Below are positions 15,738-24,428 of a DNA stretch of 64,000 nucleotides, piece by piece; within the stretch, counting starts at the first letter, position 1, and every line of letters begins with the position of its first letter. This stretch comes from Slackia isoflavoniconvertens. Its GTDB lineage: Bacteria > Actinomycetota > Coriobacteriia > Coriobacteriales > Eggerthellaceae. The DNA is taken from positions 62,001-126,000 of the forward strand of contig NZ_QIBZ01000001.1 in assembly GCF_003725955.1 (NCBI RefSeq), read 5' to 3'. The notes below the pieces were generated by a model. The model saw only the letters and a program-made list of their open reading frames with translations. It had not been told where the DNA came from and searched no databases. Made by a program: the position numbers and the translations under genes.

Positions 15738-16928
15738 ATGGCCGAAGACCACACGAACCAGCAGCCCCAGCAGCCGCCGCAACCTGCGGAGCCGCAAGGT
15801 TTTGACGCGCAGCAAAGCCAAGCGTACGCCCAAGGTCAGGCGCAGCCGTTTGCCCAGTCCCAGCCGTACGGGCAGGCTCAAGCGCAGCAGCCGTATGGGC
15901 AGCCCGGCGCTCATCAATACGCCCAGCCCGGGTGCGGCCAGCAGTATTATGCTCCTGCGGCACAGCCCGTGTATGCCGCGCCCGCGTCGAGGAAGAAAAA
16001 CATGACGCCCTGGATTGTGCTCGGCGTGATTTTGTTCGCCGTCGTATTCTGCTTTACCATTGGGGCTATGTCGTGCTCGAGCGCGGTGCGTTCCCTCTCG
16101 AATTTCGGTATGGGCTCCGTTGAAGAAGAGCTCACCGATGGGCCCACTGTCGCGGTCATCGATATTTCGGGAACCATCCAATACGATGGCACGGCCTGCT
16201 CTCCTGAAGGCCTTTCGTCGCTTCTCAATCAGGCTGAAGAAAACGACGATATCGAAGCCGTGGTTTTGCGCGTCGATTCCGGCGGCGGCACCGCAACGGC
16301 GGGTGAGGAAATGGCTGAATACGTGAAGCGCTTCAGCAAGCCCGTGGTGGTTTCGAGCGCGTCGATGAATTGCAGCGCTGCATACGAGATTTCAAGCCAG
16401 GCCGACCTGATTTATGTGAACAAGACCACCGACATCGGCGCCATTGGCACAGTGATGCAAGTGACCGATCTTTCGGAGTTGCTCGACAAGCTGGGCATCA
16501 GTGTCGACAATATTGCGTCGGCGGAATCGAAGGATTCGAGTTACGGCACGCGTCCCCTTACCGACGAAGAGCGCGCCTACTATCAGGAGCTCATTGATGT
16601 GACGAACGAGGTCTTCGTCGAAAACGTGGCAGAGGGACGCTCCATGAGCCTCGATGAGGCTCGCGCGCTTGCGACGGGCCTTTCGTTCACCGGCGAGCAG
16701 GCTGTCGAGAACGGCCTCGCCGATGAAGTGGGCGTTTTCGATGACGCAATTGAAGCGGCCGCGCAACTCGCGGGTCTCGGTTCCGACTACAATGTGATTA
16801 CGCTTACCCAGTCGAGCGATTTAGGCTCGCTGATGGATTTGCTTTCTGAAAGCGACAGCGATTCGGCAACCTCGGCCGCCGCCGCGAAATTGATTGAACT
16901 ATTGAAGAACGAGGGGGTTCTTTCGTGA
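15738..16928 (+). CDS. sppA: Signal peptide peptidase SppA with a long Gln/Pro-rich cytosolic tail
   Basis: Membrane-anchored serine protease that degrades cleaved signal peptides. The 396-residue protein has a low-complexity N-tail (about residues 1-86, rich in Gln, Pro, Tyr, Ala with QPYGQ repeats). A span follows (WIVLGVILFAVVFCFTIGAM), then the clp/SppA fold with VDSGGGTATAGEEMAEYV, the catalytic serine in MNCSAAYEIS (Ser213) and the general-base lysine in AESKDSSYG (Lys265). The 52-residue spacing of Ser and Lys equals that of Bacillus SppA. The ATG at 15738 follows GGAAAGG. It overlaps the following MetRS-like gene by 4 bp, so both are translated from one message. The tail is not needed for catalysis in relatives. 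Confidence 0.92.
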   Translation: MAEDHTNQQPQQPPQPAEPQGFDAQQSQAYAQGQAQPFAQSQPYGQAQAQQPYGQPGAHQYAQPGCGQQYYAPAAQPVYAAPASRKKNMTPWIVLGVILFAVVFCFTIGAMSCSSAVRSLSNFGMGSVEEELTDGPTVAVIDISGTIQYDGTACSPEGLSSLLNQAEENDDIEAVVLRVDSGGGTATAGEEMAEYVKRFSKPVVVSSASMNCSAAYEISSQADLIYVNKTTDIGAIGTVMQVTDLSELLDKLGISVDNIASAESKDSSYGTRPLTDEERAYYQELIDVTNEVFVENVAEGRSMSLDEARALATGLSFTGEQAVENGLADEVGVFDDAIEAAAQLAGLGSDYNVITLTQSSDLGSLMDLLSESDSDSATSAAAAKLIELLKNEGVLS

Positions 16929-18940
16929 GCTATACCAGCGAACTAACTTGGCCTGCGCGTGCGGTTGTCACCGCGGGCATGCCCTATGGCAATAAGAAGC
17001 TGCACTTCGGCCACGTTGCGGGTGTGTTCGTGCCTGCCGACGCCTATGCGCGCTTCCTTCGCGATCGCATTGGCGAACAGAATGTGCTCTTCGTTTCTGG
17101 CACCGACTGCTTCGGCTCGCCTATTCAGGAGGGCTACCGCAAGGCCTGCGAAAATGAGGGCTTTGAGGGTACCATCGTCGACTACGTGCAGCGCAACCAC
17201 GATGCGCAGAAGGCGACGCTCGATGCTTACGATATCTCGCTTTCCATCTACGAGGGTTCGGGCATTGGTCGCGCGGGCGAAGTACATCAGCGCGTGACGA
17301 ACGATTTGCTCGAAAAGTTGCACGAAAACGGCCACTTACGCCTTATGGAAACGCTGCAGTTCTACGACCCTGAGGCGGGCCAGTTCCTCAACGGCCGCCA
17401 GGTGCATGGCTATTGTCCCGTGCAGGGGTGTAAATCGGAGAAGGCGTATGCCGACGAATGCGACCTGGGCCACCAGTTCGACCCTGCCGACCTTATCAAG
17501 CCCACGTCGTCGCTCACGGGTTGCGTGCCCGAGCTTCGCCCCGTGCGCAATTGGTATTTCGACTTGCCGAATTTCCGCGAACAGCTTGGCGAGATTGCCG
17601 AAAACCTCGAAGCCGACCCCGAGGTGCGTCCCGTGGTGTCGCAGACGGCCAAGGAATTCCTCGTGCCGCCCGTCATCTATATAAAAAATGAGCTCGAGGC
17701 CGATTACCGCGCTATCGAGTCGAAATTGCCTGCGCATGAGTTCCATGCCGCCGAAGGCAACAAACAGAGCTTTGAGCTCGAGTTCGCCAACATCGAATCG
17801 CGCGATGCCGCCCGCGACGAGCTCACCGCCGCCGGAATTCGTTTCCGTACGGGCAAGGCGCTCGTTCCGTTCCGCATTTCCGGCAATGTGGAGTGGGGCG
17901 TGAAGGTGCCCGAGATGGAAGGCGTGGACGACCTTACGGTGTGGTGTTGGCCCGAAAGCCTGTGGGCGCCTGTGAGTTTTTCGGCCACGGCTCTTGAGGC
18001 TCGCGGCGAAGAGTTGAGCGCGGTGCGCGACTGGTGGTGCAGCCCCGATGCGCGCGTGTACCAGTTCATCGGTCAAGACAACCTGTATTTTTACGGCGTC
18101 GCCCAGCCTGCGTTGTGGATGGCGCTTGAGAGTGGCAATGCTGAGGTCGCGTACCCGCAGCCGGGCGATTTGCAGCAAACGACGCTTATCGCGAACCACC
18201 ATATTCTGTTCGGCAAGGTGAAGGCGTCGTCTTCGGGCGCAGTGAAGCCTCCCTCGGCTGACCAGCTGCTCGAGCATTATACGGTTGACCAGCTGCGCGC
18301 CCATTGGCTTGGCCTGGGCCTCGATGTGAAATCGGTGGGCTTCAAGCCCAAGCCGTTCGAGGCCGACGAGGCGAAACGCAATGACCCCCGTGTGGCCGAT
18401 CCCGTGCTCAAGGAGGGCGCGTTGCTCACGAACGTGTTCAACCGCTTAGCCCGCAGCTGCTTCTACGAGGCGCAGAAGAACTTCGAGGGCTTCATGCCCC
18501 TTGGCGCTCCCGCGGCCGACGTGGTGGCGCGCTGCCATAAGGCCATGGCGGAATACGAGGCCATTATGCACAAGGCTGAACTGCATTCGGTCATGACGCT
18601 CATGGACGACTTCATTCGCTGGGCGCAGAAGCATTGGGCTGACGGCATTAAGGCCGCCGAGGGTGCCGACGATGCTGACATGCGTCGCCAGATTCTTGTC
18701 GACAGCTTCTTCACGCTGCGCGTCGCCACGTTGCTCATGCATCCTGTGGCGCCCGACGGTTGCGAGAAGATCGTGGAACATTTGGGCCTTCCCGCCGAGC
18801 GCGTGTTCAGCTGGAACGCGCCGTTCGAGGGCATGGCTGAGCTGTGCGACGCCGCCGACGTCGAGGCTTGCCGCCACGCCATTGTGGAGCTTCCGCCGCG
18901 CACCGACTTCTTCGCGAAGCACGTATCACAGTTCAAATAA
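16925..18940 (+). CDS. Methionyl-tRNA synthetase-like class I synthetase with a degenerate KMSKS loop
   Basis: Class I aminoacyl-tRNA synthetase of 671 residues, closest in layout to MetRS. It has VTAGMPYGNKKLHFGH with an HFGH version of the HIGH motif (27-30), LFVSGTDCFGSP, a Cys-containing insertion (GYCPVQGCKSEKAYADEC), and QFIGQDNLYFYGVAQPALWMA. A helical anticodon-binding part follows (NVFNRLARSCFYEAQ). The expected KMSKS is replaced by KVKAS (about residues 431-435), so the second catalytic signature is abnormal. GTG start overlapping sppA by 4 bp. Either it is the cell's divergent MetRS or a paralogue with another job; a second metG elsewhere would decide. Confidence 0.75.
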   Translation: MSYTSELTWPARAVVTAGMPYGNKKLHFGHVAGVFVPADAYARFLRDRIGEQNVLFVSGTDCFGSPIQEGYRKACENEGFEGTIVDYVQRNHDAQKATLDAYDISLSIYEGSGIGRAGEVHQRVTNDLLEKLHENGHLRLMETLQFYDPEAGQFLNGRQVHGYCPVQGCKSEKAYADECDLGHQFDPADLIKPTSSLTGCVPELRPVRNWYFDLPNFREQLGEIAENLEADPEVRPVVSQTAKEFLVPPVIYIKNELEADYRAIESKLPAHEFHAAEGNKQSFELEFANIESRDAARDELTAAGIRFRTGKALVPFRISGNVEWGVKVPEMEGVDDLTVWCWPESLWAPVSFSATALEARGEELSAVRDWWCSPDARVYQFIGQDNLYFYGVAQPALWMALESGNAEVAYPQPGDLQQTTLIANHHILFGKVKASSSGAVKPPSADQLLEHYTVDQLRAHWLGLGLDVKSVGFKPKPFEADEAKRNDPRVADPVLKEGALLTNVFNRLARSCFYEAQKNFEGFMPLGAPAADVVARCHKAMAEYEAIMHKAELHSVMTLMDDFIRWAQKHWADGIKAAEGADDADMRRQILVDSFFTLRVATLLMHPVAPDGCEKIVEHLGLPAERVFSWNAPFEGMAELCDAADVEACRHAIVELPPRTDFFAKHVSQFK

Positions 18941-19045
18941 GACGCACGGTGCGGAAAAGGACTCGTATGAATAAGACGAAAGCGTCTGCTCGCCGGAAAG
19001 CGCGTCCCGATTCTGTGAAACCCTCGAATCTTCACAGCTTCTCCC

Positions 19046-19135
19046 TTGCAATGCAGGGTAGGGGCTGTGGTATTATTCGAGGGCTGTGTCCTGCCTTGGT
19101 CGGAAACCAAGGCACTCTGTCAAAGGAGAATACCA
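19046..19135 (+). promoter_or_regulatory. rpmE promoter and leader hairpin
   Basis: An extended -10 (TGG then TATTAT, 19071-19076) is preceded by TTGCAA (19046-19051) at a long 19-base spacing. In the leader GCCTTGGT (19093-19100) pairs with ACCAAGGC (19106-19113), just before the AAAGGAG ribosome binding site. This could be a translational control hairpin. Confidence 0.45.
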
Positions 19136-19576
19136 ATGAAGCAGGGAATTCATCCCGAATACGTTGAGTGCACCGTCAAGTGCACCTGCGGCAACGTCTT
19201 CACCACTCGCTCCACCAAGAGCGAGCTGAAGATCGACATCTGCAACAAGTGCCACCCGTTCTTCACCGGCACCCAGAAGCTCATCGACACCGGTGGACGC
19301 GTCCAGCGCTTTGCCGACAAGTTCGGCTCTGCTGCCGACATGGTCGCCAAGGCTGAGGCCGAGAAGAAGGCCGCTAAGGCTGCGAAGGCTGCCGAGCTCG
19401 AGGCCGCTAAGAAGGCCGAGCGCGAAGCCAAGGCTGCTGAGAAGGCTAAGCGTGCTGCTGAGTACGCCAAGAAGGCCGAGGCCGAAGCCGCCAAGGCTGC
19501 CGCTGAGGCTCCTGCCGAGGAAGCCGCTCCCGCTGAGGAAGCTGCCGCCGAGGCCACCGAAGCTGCCGCTGAGTAG
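19136..19576 (+). CDS. rpmE: 50S ribosomal protein L31 (zinc type) with long Ala/Lys/Glu tail
   Basis: Large-subunit protein at the ribosomal central protuberance. Residues 1-70 are canonical L31 ([20 protein letters not shown]...[10 protein letters not shown]...[12 protein letters not shown]) with the CxC and CxxC cysteines of the zinc-binding form. They are followed by about 75 extra residues of Ala, Lys and Glu repeats ([19 protein letters not shown] style) likely to form a helix or disordered tail. The total of 146 residues is about twice the usual length. The ATG follows AAAGGAG, and the gene is closed by a strong terminator. The tail has normal local base composition and no frameshift, so it appears to be a genuine extension. 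Confidence 0.95.
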   Translation: MKQGIHPEYVECTVKCTCGNVFTTRSTKSELKIDICNKCHPFFTGTQKLIDTGGRVQRFADKFGSAADMVAKAEAEKKAAKAAKAAELEAAKKAEREAKAAEKAKRAAEYAKKAEAEAAKAAAEAPAEEAAPAEEAAAEATEAAAE

Positions 19577-19604
19577 TTTCAACCGCGAATACATCGCATA
19601 GAGA

Positions 19605-19636
19605 AGAGGCCCACTCATTTGAGTGGGCCTCTTTGT
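19605..19636 (+). terminator. Intrinsic terminator after rpmE
   Basis: AGAGGCCCACTC (19605-19616) pairs perfectly with GAGTGGGCCTCT (19621-19632), then TTTG. Confidence 0.9.
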
Positions 19637-19705
19637 TTGCCTGAAATTCGTGAAACGTCTTGATGGATGATGCGCTATGCGACGAAAGTGCGCTATACTT
19701 CCGAG

Positions 19706-20026
19706 CACAAATGCTAAGACGAAGACAGCGGCTTGCAGACGTGTGCTTTTCAGAGAAGGGCCCCTTGGCTGGAAGGGCCTCAAGCGCGCAGCGACGCCGA
19801 TTCCCTTCCGAGCAGCATGGTTGAACGCTGGCGGGCATATCCCGCGGATTCGCAACTAGGTCATGCCGGGCGCTCCCGTTACAGGGCATACGAGCGGGCG
19901 GCACGCTTGCGCGGTTTCGCGTGAAGGCCGTCAACCAAGGTGGTACCGCGAGAGCCTTCTTTCGTCCTTGGGCTGCGAGTTCGAGCAATCGAATTCGGCC
20001 GAGGGGTGAAAGAAGGCTCTTTTTTA
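19706..20026 (+). promoter_or_regulatory. T-box riboswitch leader, phenylalanine-specific
   Basis: A TATACT -10 (19694-19699) starts a leader with the T-box order. Stem I has the distal CAGAGA and TTGGCTGGAAGG motifs; a specifier bulge contains UUC (19801-19803, Phe); and the conserved antiterminator T-box sequence AAGGTGGTACCGCG lies at 19937-19950. The terminator is formed by GAGCCTTCTTTC (19952-19963) and GAAAGAAGGCTC (20009-20020) with six Ts. Uncharged tRNA-Phe pairing with UUC and the T-box bulge would allow read-through into pheS. Confidence 0.88.
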
Positions 20027-20103
20027 TTGGTGAAGGTCGCGCAACCTCGGGCGCGGCGGCTGGGCGGCGCGTCCGCTCGGCATAACAACGAAAGGCGAAG
20101 GCT

Positions 20104-21186
20104 ATGGCAATAGTCGACGAGCTCAACGAGCTTAATGCCCAAGCCCTGCGCGACATCGAGGCGGCGGCCGACACGGCGGCGCTCGAAGAGGTTCGCGTAG
20201 CCGTGCTTGGCAAGAAGGGCACGCTTACGGGCTACCTGCGCGGCATGGGTCAGCTTCCCAAAGAAGAGCGCGCTGAAGTGGGTAAAACCGCGAACATCGT
20301 GCGCAATGCGGTGGAGTCGGCGCTCGCGAATCGCAAGGAAGCGCTTGCGAAGGCGGAGCTGCTTGCGAAGATGGATGCGGAAGCTGTGGACATCACGCTT
20401 CCCGGCCGCGGCCAGCAGGTTGGCACGCGCCACCTGATCAGCGGCATTATCGATGAGATTTCCGATATCTTCCTTGGCATGGGCTATTCCGTGGCTTCCG
20501 GTACCGAGGCCGAGACCGACTACTACAACTTCGAAGCCCTGAATGCTCCCGCCGACCACCCGTCGCGCGGCATGCAGGACACGTTCTACCTGGTCGACCG
20601 CACGGGCGAGCAGGCTGCCGTGAAGGGCGAATCGGCGGCTCTTCTGCGTACGCAAACCTCGGGCGTGCAGGTGCACACCATGGAGGAAAACAAGCCGCCT
20701 ATCTACATCATCGCGCCGGGCAAGGTGTATCGCCGCGACGTCGCCGACCCGAGCCACCTGCCTCAGTTCCACCAGGTGGAAGGCCTCGTTGTCGACAAGG
20801 GCATTTCGTTTGGCGACCTGAAGGGCACGCTCGACTATTTCTGCAAGCAGATGTTCGGCCCCGATCGCAAGACGCGTTTCCGTGCGCATTACTTCCCGTT
20901 CACTGAACCCTCTGCCGAGGCCGACGTGAGCTGCGGCGTGTGCGGCGGTTCGGGTCACTTGCACAACGGCGAAAAATGCCGCATGTGTAAAGGCACCGGT
21001 TGGCTTGAAATTCTGGGCTGCGGCATGGTCGACCCGAACGTCTACGGCTTTGTGGACATCGACCCTGAAGAATACTCGGGCTTCGCGTTCGGCATGGGCG
21101 TCGAGCGCATCGCATGCCTGAAGTACAACGTGCCCGACTTGCGTATGCTGCTTGAAGGTGATATGCGCTTCCTTCGTCAATTTTAG
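20104..21186 (+). CDS. pheS: Phenylalanyl-tRNA synthetase alpha subunit
   Basis: Catalytic subunit of the alpha2-beta2 class II synthetase charging tRNA-Phe. The 360-residue protein has an N-terminal coiled coil (about 1-90) and the class II core with HPSRGMQDTFY, LLRTQTSGVQ (motif 2 region), FHQVEGLVVDKG, and motif 3 FGMGVERIACLKY. The CGVCGGSGHLHNGEKC region carries paired cysteines (CxxC...CxxC) as in related alpha subunits. It is controlled by the T-box immediately upstream. pheT follows after 239 bases that contain a long hairpin, an unusual gap because these two subunits are needed in equal amount. Confidence 0.96.
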   Translation: MAIVDELNELNAQALRDIEAAADTAALEEVRVAVLGKKGTLTGYLRGMGQLPKEERAEVGKTANIVRNAVESALANRKEALAKAELLAKMDAEAVDITLPGRGQQVGTRHLISGIIDEISDIFLGMGYSVASGTEAETDYYNFEALNAPADHPSRGMQDTFYLVDRTGEQAAVKGESAALLRTQTSGVQVHTMEENKPPIYIIAPGKVYRRDVADPSHLPQFHQVEGLVVDKGISFGDLKGTLDYFCKQMFGPDRKTRFRAHYFPFTEPSAEADVSCGVCGGSGHLHNGEKCRMCKGTGWLEILGCGMVDPNVYGFVDIDPEEYSGFAFGMGVERIACLKYNVPDLRMLLEGDMRFLRQF

Positions 21187-21189
21187 GGT

Positions 21190-21213
21190 TTCGCCGTTCT
21201 GCCGAACGGCGAA
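21190..21213 (+). repeat. Perfect hairpin just after pheS
   Basis: TTCGCCGTTC (21190-21199) pairs with GAACGGCGAA (21204-21213), with no T-run after it. It could be a 3'-end stabilising or attenuating hairpin. Confidence 0.6.
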
Positions 21214-21230
21214 CCTTATCGACGCTGCGC

Positions 21231-21325
21231 GAACCCCTGGCGAGCGATTTGCCTTTCAATCGTCGCTTGCGTAGCGCTGCTACGCGGCGCTCCTCTTTCA
21301 AGGCAACTCACTTCGCCAGGGGCCC
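21231..21325. repeat. Long-armed hairpin element between pheS and pheT
   Basis: The left arm 21231-21257 is mostly complementary to the right arm 21299-21325 (a CCCCTGGCGA block and a TTGCCTT block pair, with a short bulge). The core of about 41 bases holds a perfect GCGTAGC/GCTACGC hairpin. It is shorter than the type-1 elements but of the same plan. The remaining bases to 21425 lead to the pheT start. Confidence 0.6.
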
Positions 21326-21425
21326 GCTCGCTGGCTTTTGGTTGACCTGCGGCGATTGATTAAATAAAAGGCCCGCTCGCTGATTTTTTGATAGATCAGA
21401 GATGGTTGTTTAGATAGGACGAATT

Positions 21426-23891
21426 ATGAAAGTTTCTTTGAAGTGGCTTTCCGATTATGTCGAGGTGCCTTCTGACATTAAGGCGTTCTGCGACAAGCTC
21501 GACCTTACGGGTACGGGTGTCGAGGGCGTTGACAAGCTTGGCGCTGCATTTGACGGCGTGGTCGTGGGCTATGTCGAGACGTGCGAAGACCACCCCGATT
21601 CCGACCATATGCATGTGGTGAAGGTGAATGTGGGTGGCGACGAGCCGATTCAGATTGTGTGCGGCGCCCCGAACATCGCCGCTGGTATCAAAGTGCCCGT
21701 CGCTACGATCGGCGCGGTGCTTCCCGGCGATTTTAAAATCAAGAAGTCGAAGCTTCGCGGCGTGACCTCTATGGGCATGTGCTGCTCGAAGCGCGAATTG
21801 GGCATGGGCACCGACCATGAAGGCATTTGGGTGCTCCCTGAAGATGCACAAATCGGCCAGCCTATCGCCGATTTCATGGGCCTCATCGATACGGTGCTCG
21901 ACCTGGAAATCACCCCGAACCGACCCGACAGCCTTTCCGTTGTGGGCTTTGCCCGCGAGGTTGGCGCTATGTACGCCAAGCCGTGGACGAACCCGCTTCA
22001 GGACATGGCCGCCAAGCTGGAGCTTGCGGGCGAAGTTGAGCCCAACGCCGTGAAAATCGACGTTGCCGACGCCGTGCGCTGCCCGCGTTATTCCGCTCGC
22101 GTGATTCATGGCGTGAAGGTGGGCCCGAGCCCCGACTGGATGGTCGAGCGCCTTGCCGCCATTGGCCAGCGCTCCGTGAACAACGTCGTCGACGTGACGA
22201 ACTACATTCTGTTCCTGTTCGGCCAGCCGCTGCATGCGTTTGACCTGAACAAGATCAAGAACGCCGAAGGCGTGGCCCATATTGTGGTTCGAGCTGCCGA
22301 AGATGGCGAGAAGCTCACCACGCTCGACGGCGAGCATCGTAAGCTCACGAGCGACATGACGGTTATTTCCACGCCCGATCAGGGTGCCGTGGCGCTCGCG
22401 GGCGTTATGGGCGGCCTTGATACCGAGGTCACCGAGGAAACGACCGATATTCTGCTTGAAACCGCTGTGTTCGAGCCTGGCCGCACGAGCCGCACGAGCC
22501 GCAACCTGGGCTTGTTCAGCGAGAGCTCCATGCGCTATGAGCGCGGTGTTGACGACCATGGCGTCGAGGCACGTTCGGCCGCCGCTGCGGCGCTCATCGT
22601 CGAGGTTGCTGGCGGCACCGTTGCCCGCATTGGCGAAGACGGCTGCGGCATCGTTGATGTGTGGCCCGCTCCCAGCGAGCAGCCGCACCTGCAGTTCCGC
22701 GTGAAGCGTTTCCAGGCTATGATGGGCGCCGATATTCCGCGCGATTTCATCGTTGATACGCTTGAGCGCCTTGGCTGCGAAGTGGCTCAAACCGAAGATG
22801 CCGATGTGCTGTCGGTGGTTTCGCCCACGTTCCGCCCCGACCTTCCGCGCGAGATCGACCTGTACGAAGAAGTGTTGCGCCTCTACGGCATGGACAACAT
22901 CCCCACTACGCTTCCTGCTGGTCGTGGCCGTATTGGCGTGCGCACGAACGCGCAGCTCGTGGATGCGAAAATCCATCGCACTCTTTCTGCGTGCGGCATC
23001 AACGAGACCATGACGTATTCGTTCGCCGCCGGCGACGACCTCGACAAGCTGCGCATGAAAGAAGACGGCCTGGGCGAGGCGGTCGAACTCATCAATCCCA
23101 TGAATTCGGAGCAGGCGTTCATGCGCCGCACTGTGGTTCCCGGCTTGCTGCGCAGCGTCGCGCATAACCAGGCACATGGCGTGTCGAACATTCAGCTGTA
23201 CGAAATTGGTACCGTGTTTGCGGCCCACGAAGGCGACCGCAAGCCGAAGGAGCGCCGCAAACTGGCGTGCGTTTTGGCGGGCGCTATGGACGACAAGGGC
23301 TGGAATACCGATCCGCGTGCATTCGATTTCTTCGATGGTAAGGGTGCGCTTGAGGCTATCGCTCGCGAGCTCGCGTTGCCGAAAATTCGTTTCAAGGCGC
23401 TTTCCGCCGAAGATGCGCCGCATTTGCAGCCCGGTCGCGCGGCCGAGATGCTTTCTGGTGGCGACGTGATTGGCTGGGTGGGCGAGCTGCATCCGCTGGC
23501 GGTTGCCGCCTACGATGCCGAGGGCCCCGTGGTGGCGTTCGAACTCGACATGGCTGCGCTTGAGCGCAATGCCCGTCCGGCTCGCGACTATGTCGACGTG
23601 CCTCAGTTCCCGGGCGTCGAGCGCGATGCCGCGTTTGTCGTGGACGAGGCCGTGACGTGCGAGAAAATCATGCAGTGCATGCAGAGCGCGGGCGGCAAGC
23701 TGCTCGAGAGCGTGCATCTGTTCGACGTGTATCGCGACGCCGAGCGCGTGGGCGAAGGCAAGAAGTCGATGGCGTTCTCGCTGACGTATCGCGCCGCCGA
23801 CCGCACGCTTACGAGCGAAGAGGTCGATAAGGCGCACGAGAAGCTCGTGACGAAGGTGTCGAAGGCCACGGGCGCAGAGATGCGCGGCTAG
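21426..23891 (+). CDS. pheT: Phenylalanyl-tRNA synthetase beta subunit
   Basis: Beta subunit of PheRS with editing and tRNA-binding roles. The 821-residue product has the N-terminal MKVSLKWLSDYVEVP, an EMAP/OB tRNA-binding domain (about 40-150, DHPDSDHMHVVKV), and the B3/B4 editing domain. The B5 domain contains PTFRPDLPREIDLYEEVLRLYG. The catalytic-like core and a C-terminal FDX-ACB domain (YVDVPQFPGVERDAAFVV...LFDVYRDAERVGEGKKSMAFSLTYRAADRTLT) follow. Length and domain order are normal. A terminator follows at 23911. Confidence 0.96.
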   Translation: MKVSLKWLSDYVEVPSDIKAFCDKLDLTGTGVEGVDKLGAAFDGVVVGYVETCEDHPDSDHMHVVKVNVGGDEPIQIVCGAPNIAAGIKVPVATIGAVLPGDFKIKKSKLRGVTSMGMCCSKRELGMGTDHEGIWVLPEDAQIGQPIADFMGLIDTVLDLEITPNRPDSLSVVGFAREVGAMYAKPWTNPLQDMAAKLELAGEVEPNAVKIDVADAVRCPRYSARVIHGVKVGPSPDWMVERLAAIGQRSVNNVVDVTNYILFLFGQPLHAFDLNKIKNAEGVAHIVVRAAEDGEKLTTLDGEHRKLTSDMTVISTPDQGAVALAGVMGGLDTEVTEETTDILLETAVFEPGRTSRTSRNLGLFSESSMRYERGVDDHGVEARSAAAAALIVEVAGGTVARIGEDGCGIVDVWPAPSEQPHLQFRVKRFQAMMGADIPRDFIVDTLERLGCEVAQTEDADVLSVVSPTFRPDLPREIDLYEEVLRLYGMDNIPTTLPAGRGRIGVRTNAQLVDAKIHRTLSACGINETMTYSFAAGDDLDKLRMKEDGLGEAVELINPMNSEQAFMRRTVVPGLLRSVAHNQAHGVSNIQLYEIGTVFAAHEGDRKPKERRKLACVLAGAMDDKGWNTDPRAFDFFDGKGALEAIARELALPKIRFKALSAEDAPHLQPGRAAEMLSGGDVIGWVGELHPLAVAAYDAEGPVVAFELDMAALERNARPARDYVDVPQFPGVERDAAFVVDEAVTCEKIMQCMQSAGGKLLESVHLFDVYRDAERVGEGKKSMAFSLTYRAADRTLTSEEVDKAHEKLVTKVSKATGAEMRG

Positions 23892-23910
23892 CGGCTATTT
23901 CGCATACATG

Positions 23911-23945
23911 AAAATGGGGGCCACATCGGCCCTCATTTTTGTTTT
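23911..23945. terminator. Terminator between pheT and argR (convergent)
   Basis: AAAATGGGGGCC (23911-23922) pairs with GGCCCTCATTTT (about 23928-23939) with one G-U, then a T-run. A-rich bases precede it, so it may act on both strands. Confidence 0.8.
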
Positions 23946-23999
23946 GAGTGATTTTGAGAAATGCGTGCTCGCAAAACGAGCGCGTGGCAAATCTCTGGT

Positions 24000-24428
24000 T
24001 TATTGATCTTGCAACCTGCGGATGACTGCGGCGACGTTTTCTGCATCGATGCTGGAATAGCACATCACGAACACGGTGTCGTCGCCGGCGAGCGAGCCCG
24101 CGACGCCCTTGAGCTCGGCCGCGTCGAGCGCCACCGTGACGCCGCTCGCGATGCCGGAAGGCGTGCGCAGCACGATGAAATTGTTCACGACCTCGATGGA
24201 ATCGACCAGTTCGCCCACCATGCGCTGCAAGCGAAGGTCTTCGGGCAACACATAATAGCCCTCGCGCGATTTCGCCAAGCCCATGCCTGCGATATCGCGA
24301 GATACGGTTGCCTGCGTGCAGTCGTAGCCTTCAGCGGAAAGCTGCTCGACCAGGTCGCGTTGGGTTTTGATGTTGCCTTTTCGGATAATGTCACGAATTA
24401 CATCGTGACGTACGGCGCGTTTCGTCAT
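24000..24428 (-). CDS. argR: Arginine repressor
   Basis: Arginine-dependent regulator of arginine synthesis and catabolism, active as a hexamer. The 142-residue product has an N-terminal winged helix (RHDVIRDIIRKGNIKTQRDLVEQL...CTQATVSRDIAGMGL) and the C-terminal arginine-binding/oligomerisation domain with VLRTPSGIASGVTVALD and GSLAGDDTVFVMC (the GTIAGDDT-like corepressor site). The ATG at 24428 is chosen for the conserved start and GAGGGGA upstream; a longer frame to 24521 reads through the operator region. No arginine genes are adjacent. Candidate ARG boxes lie directly upstream, suggesting autoregulation. Confidence 0.95.
   Translation of the reverse strand: MTKRAVRHDVIRDIIRKGNIKTQRDLVEQLSAEGYDCTQATVSRDIAGMGLAKSREGYYVLPEDLRLQRMVGELVDSIEVVNNFIVLRTPSGIASGVTVALDAAELKGVAGSLAGDDTVFVMCYSSIDAENVAAVIRRLQDQ

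Noticed and set aside
18967-19167. Short + strand frame between the MetRS-like gene and rpmE
   Set aside because: It overlaps the rpmE promoter and leader hairpin and runs into rpmE out of frame; the sequence is unlike a protein.
21396-23837. 813-codon - strand frame opposite pheT
   Set aside because: It exactly shadows pheT, whose domains are all recognisable. The shadow product has no conserved motif.
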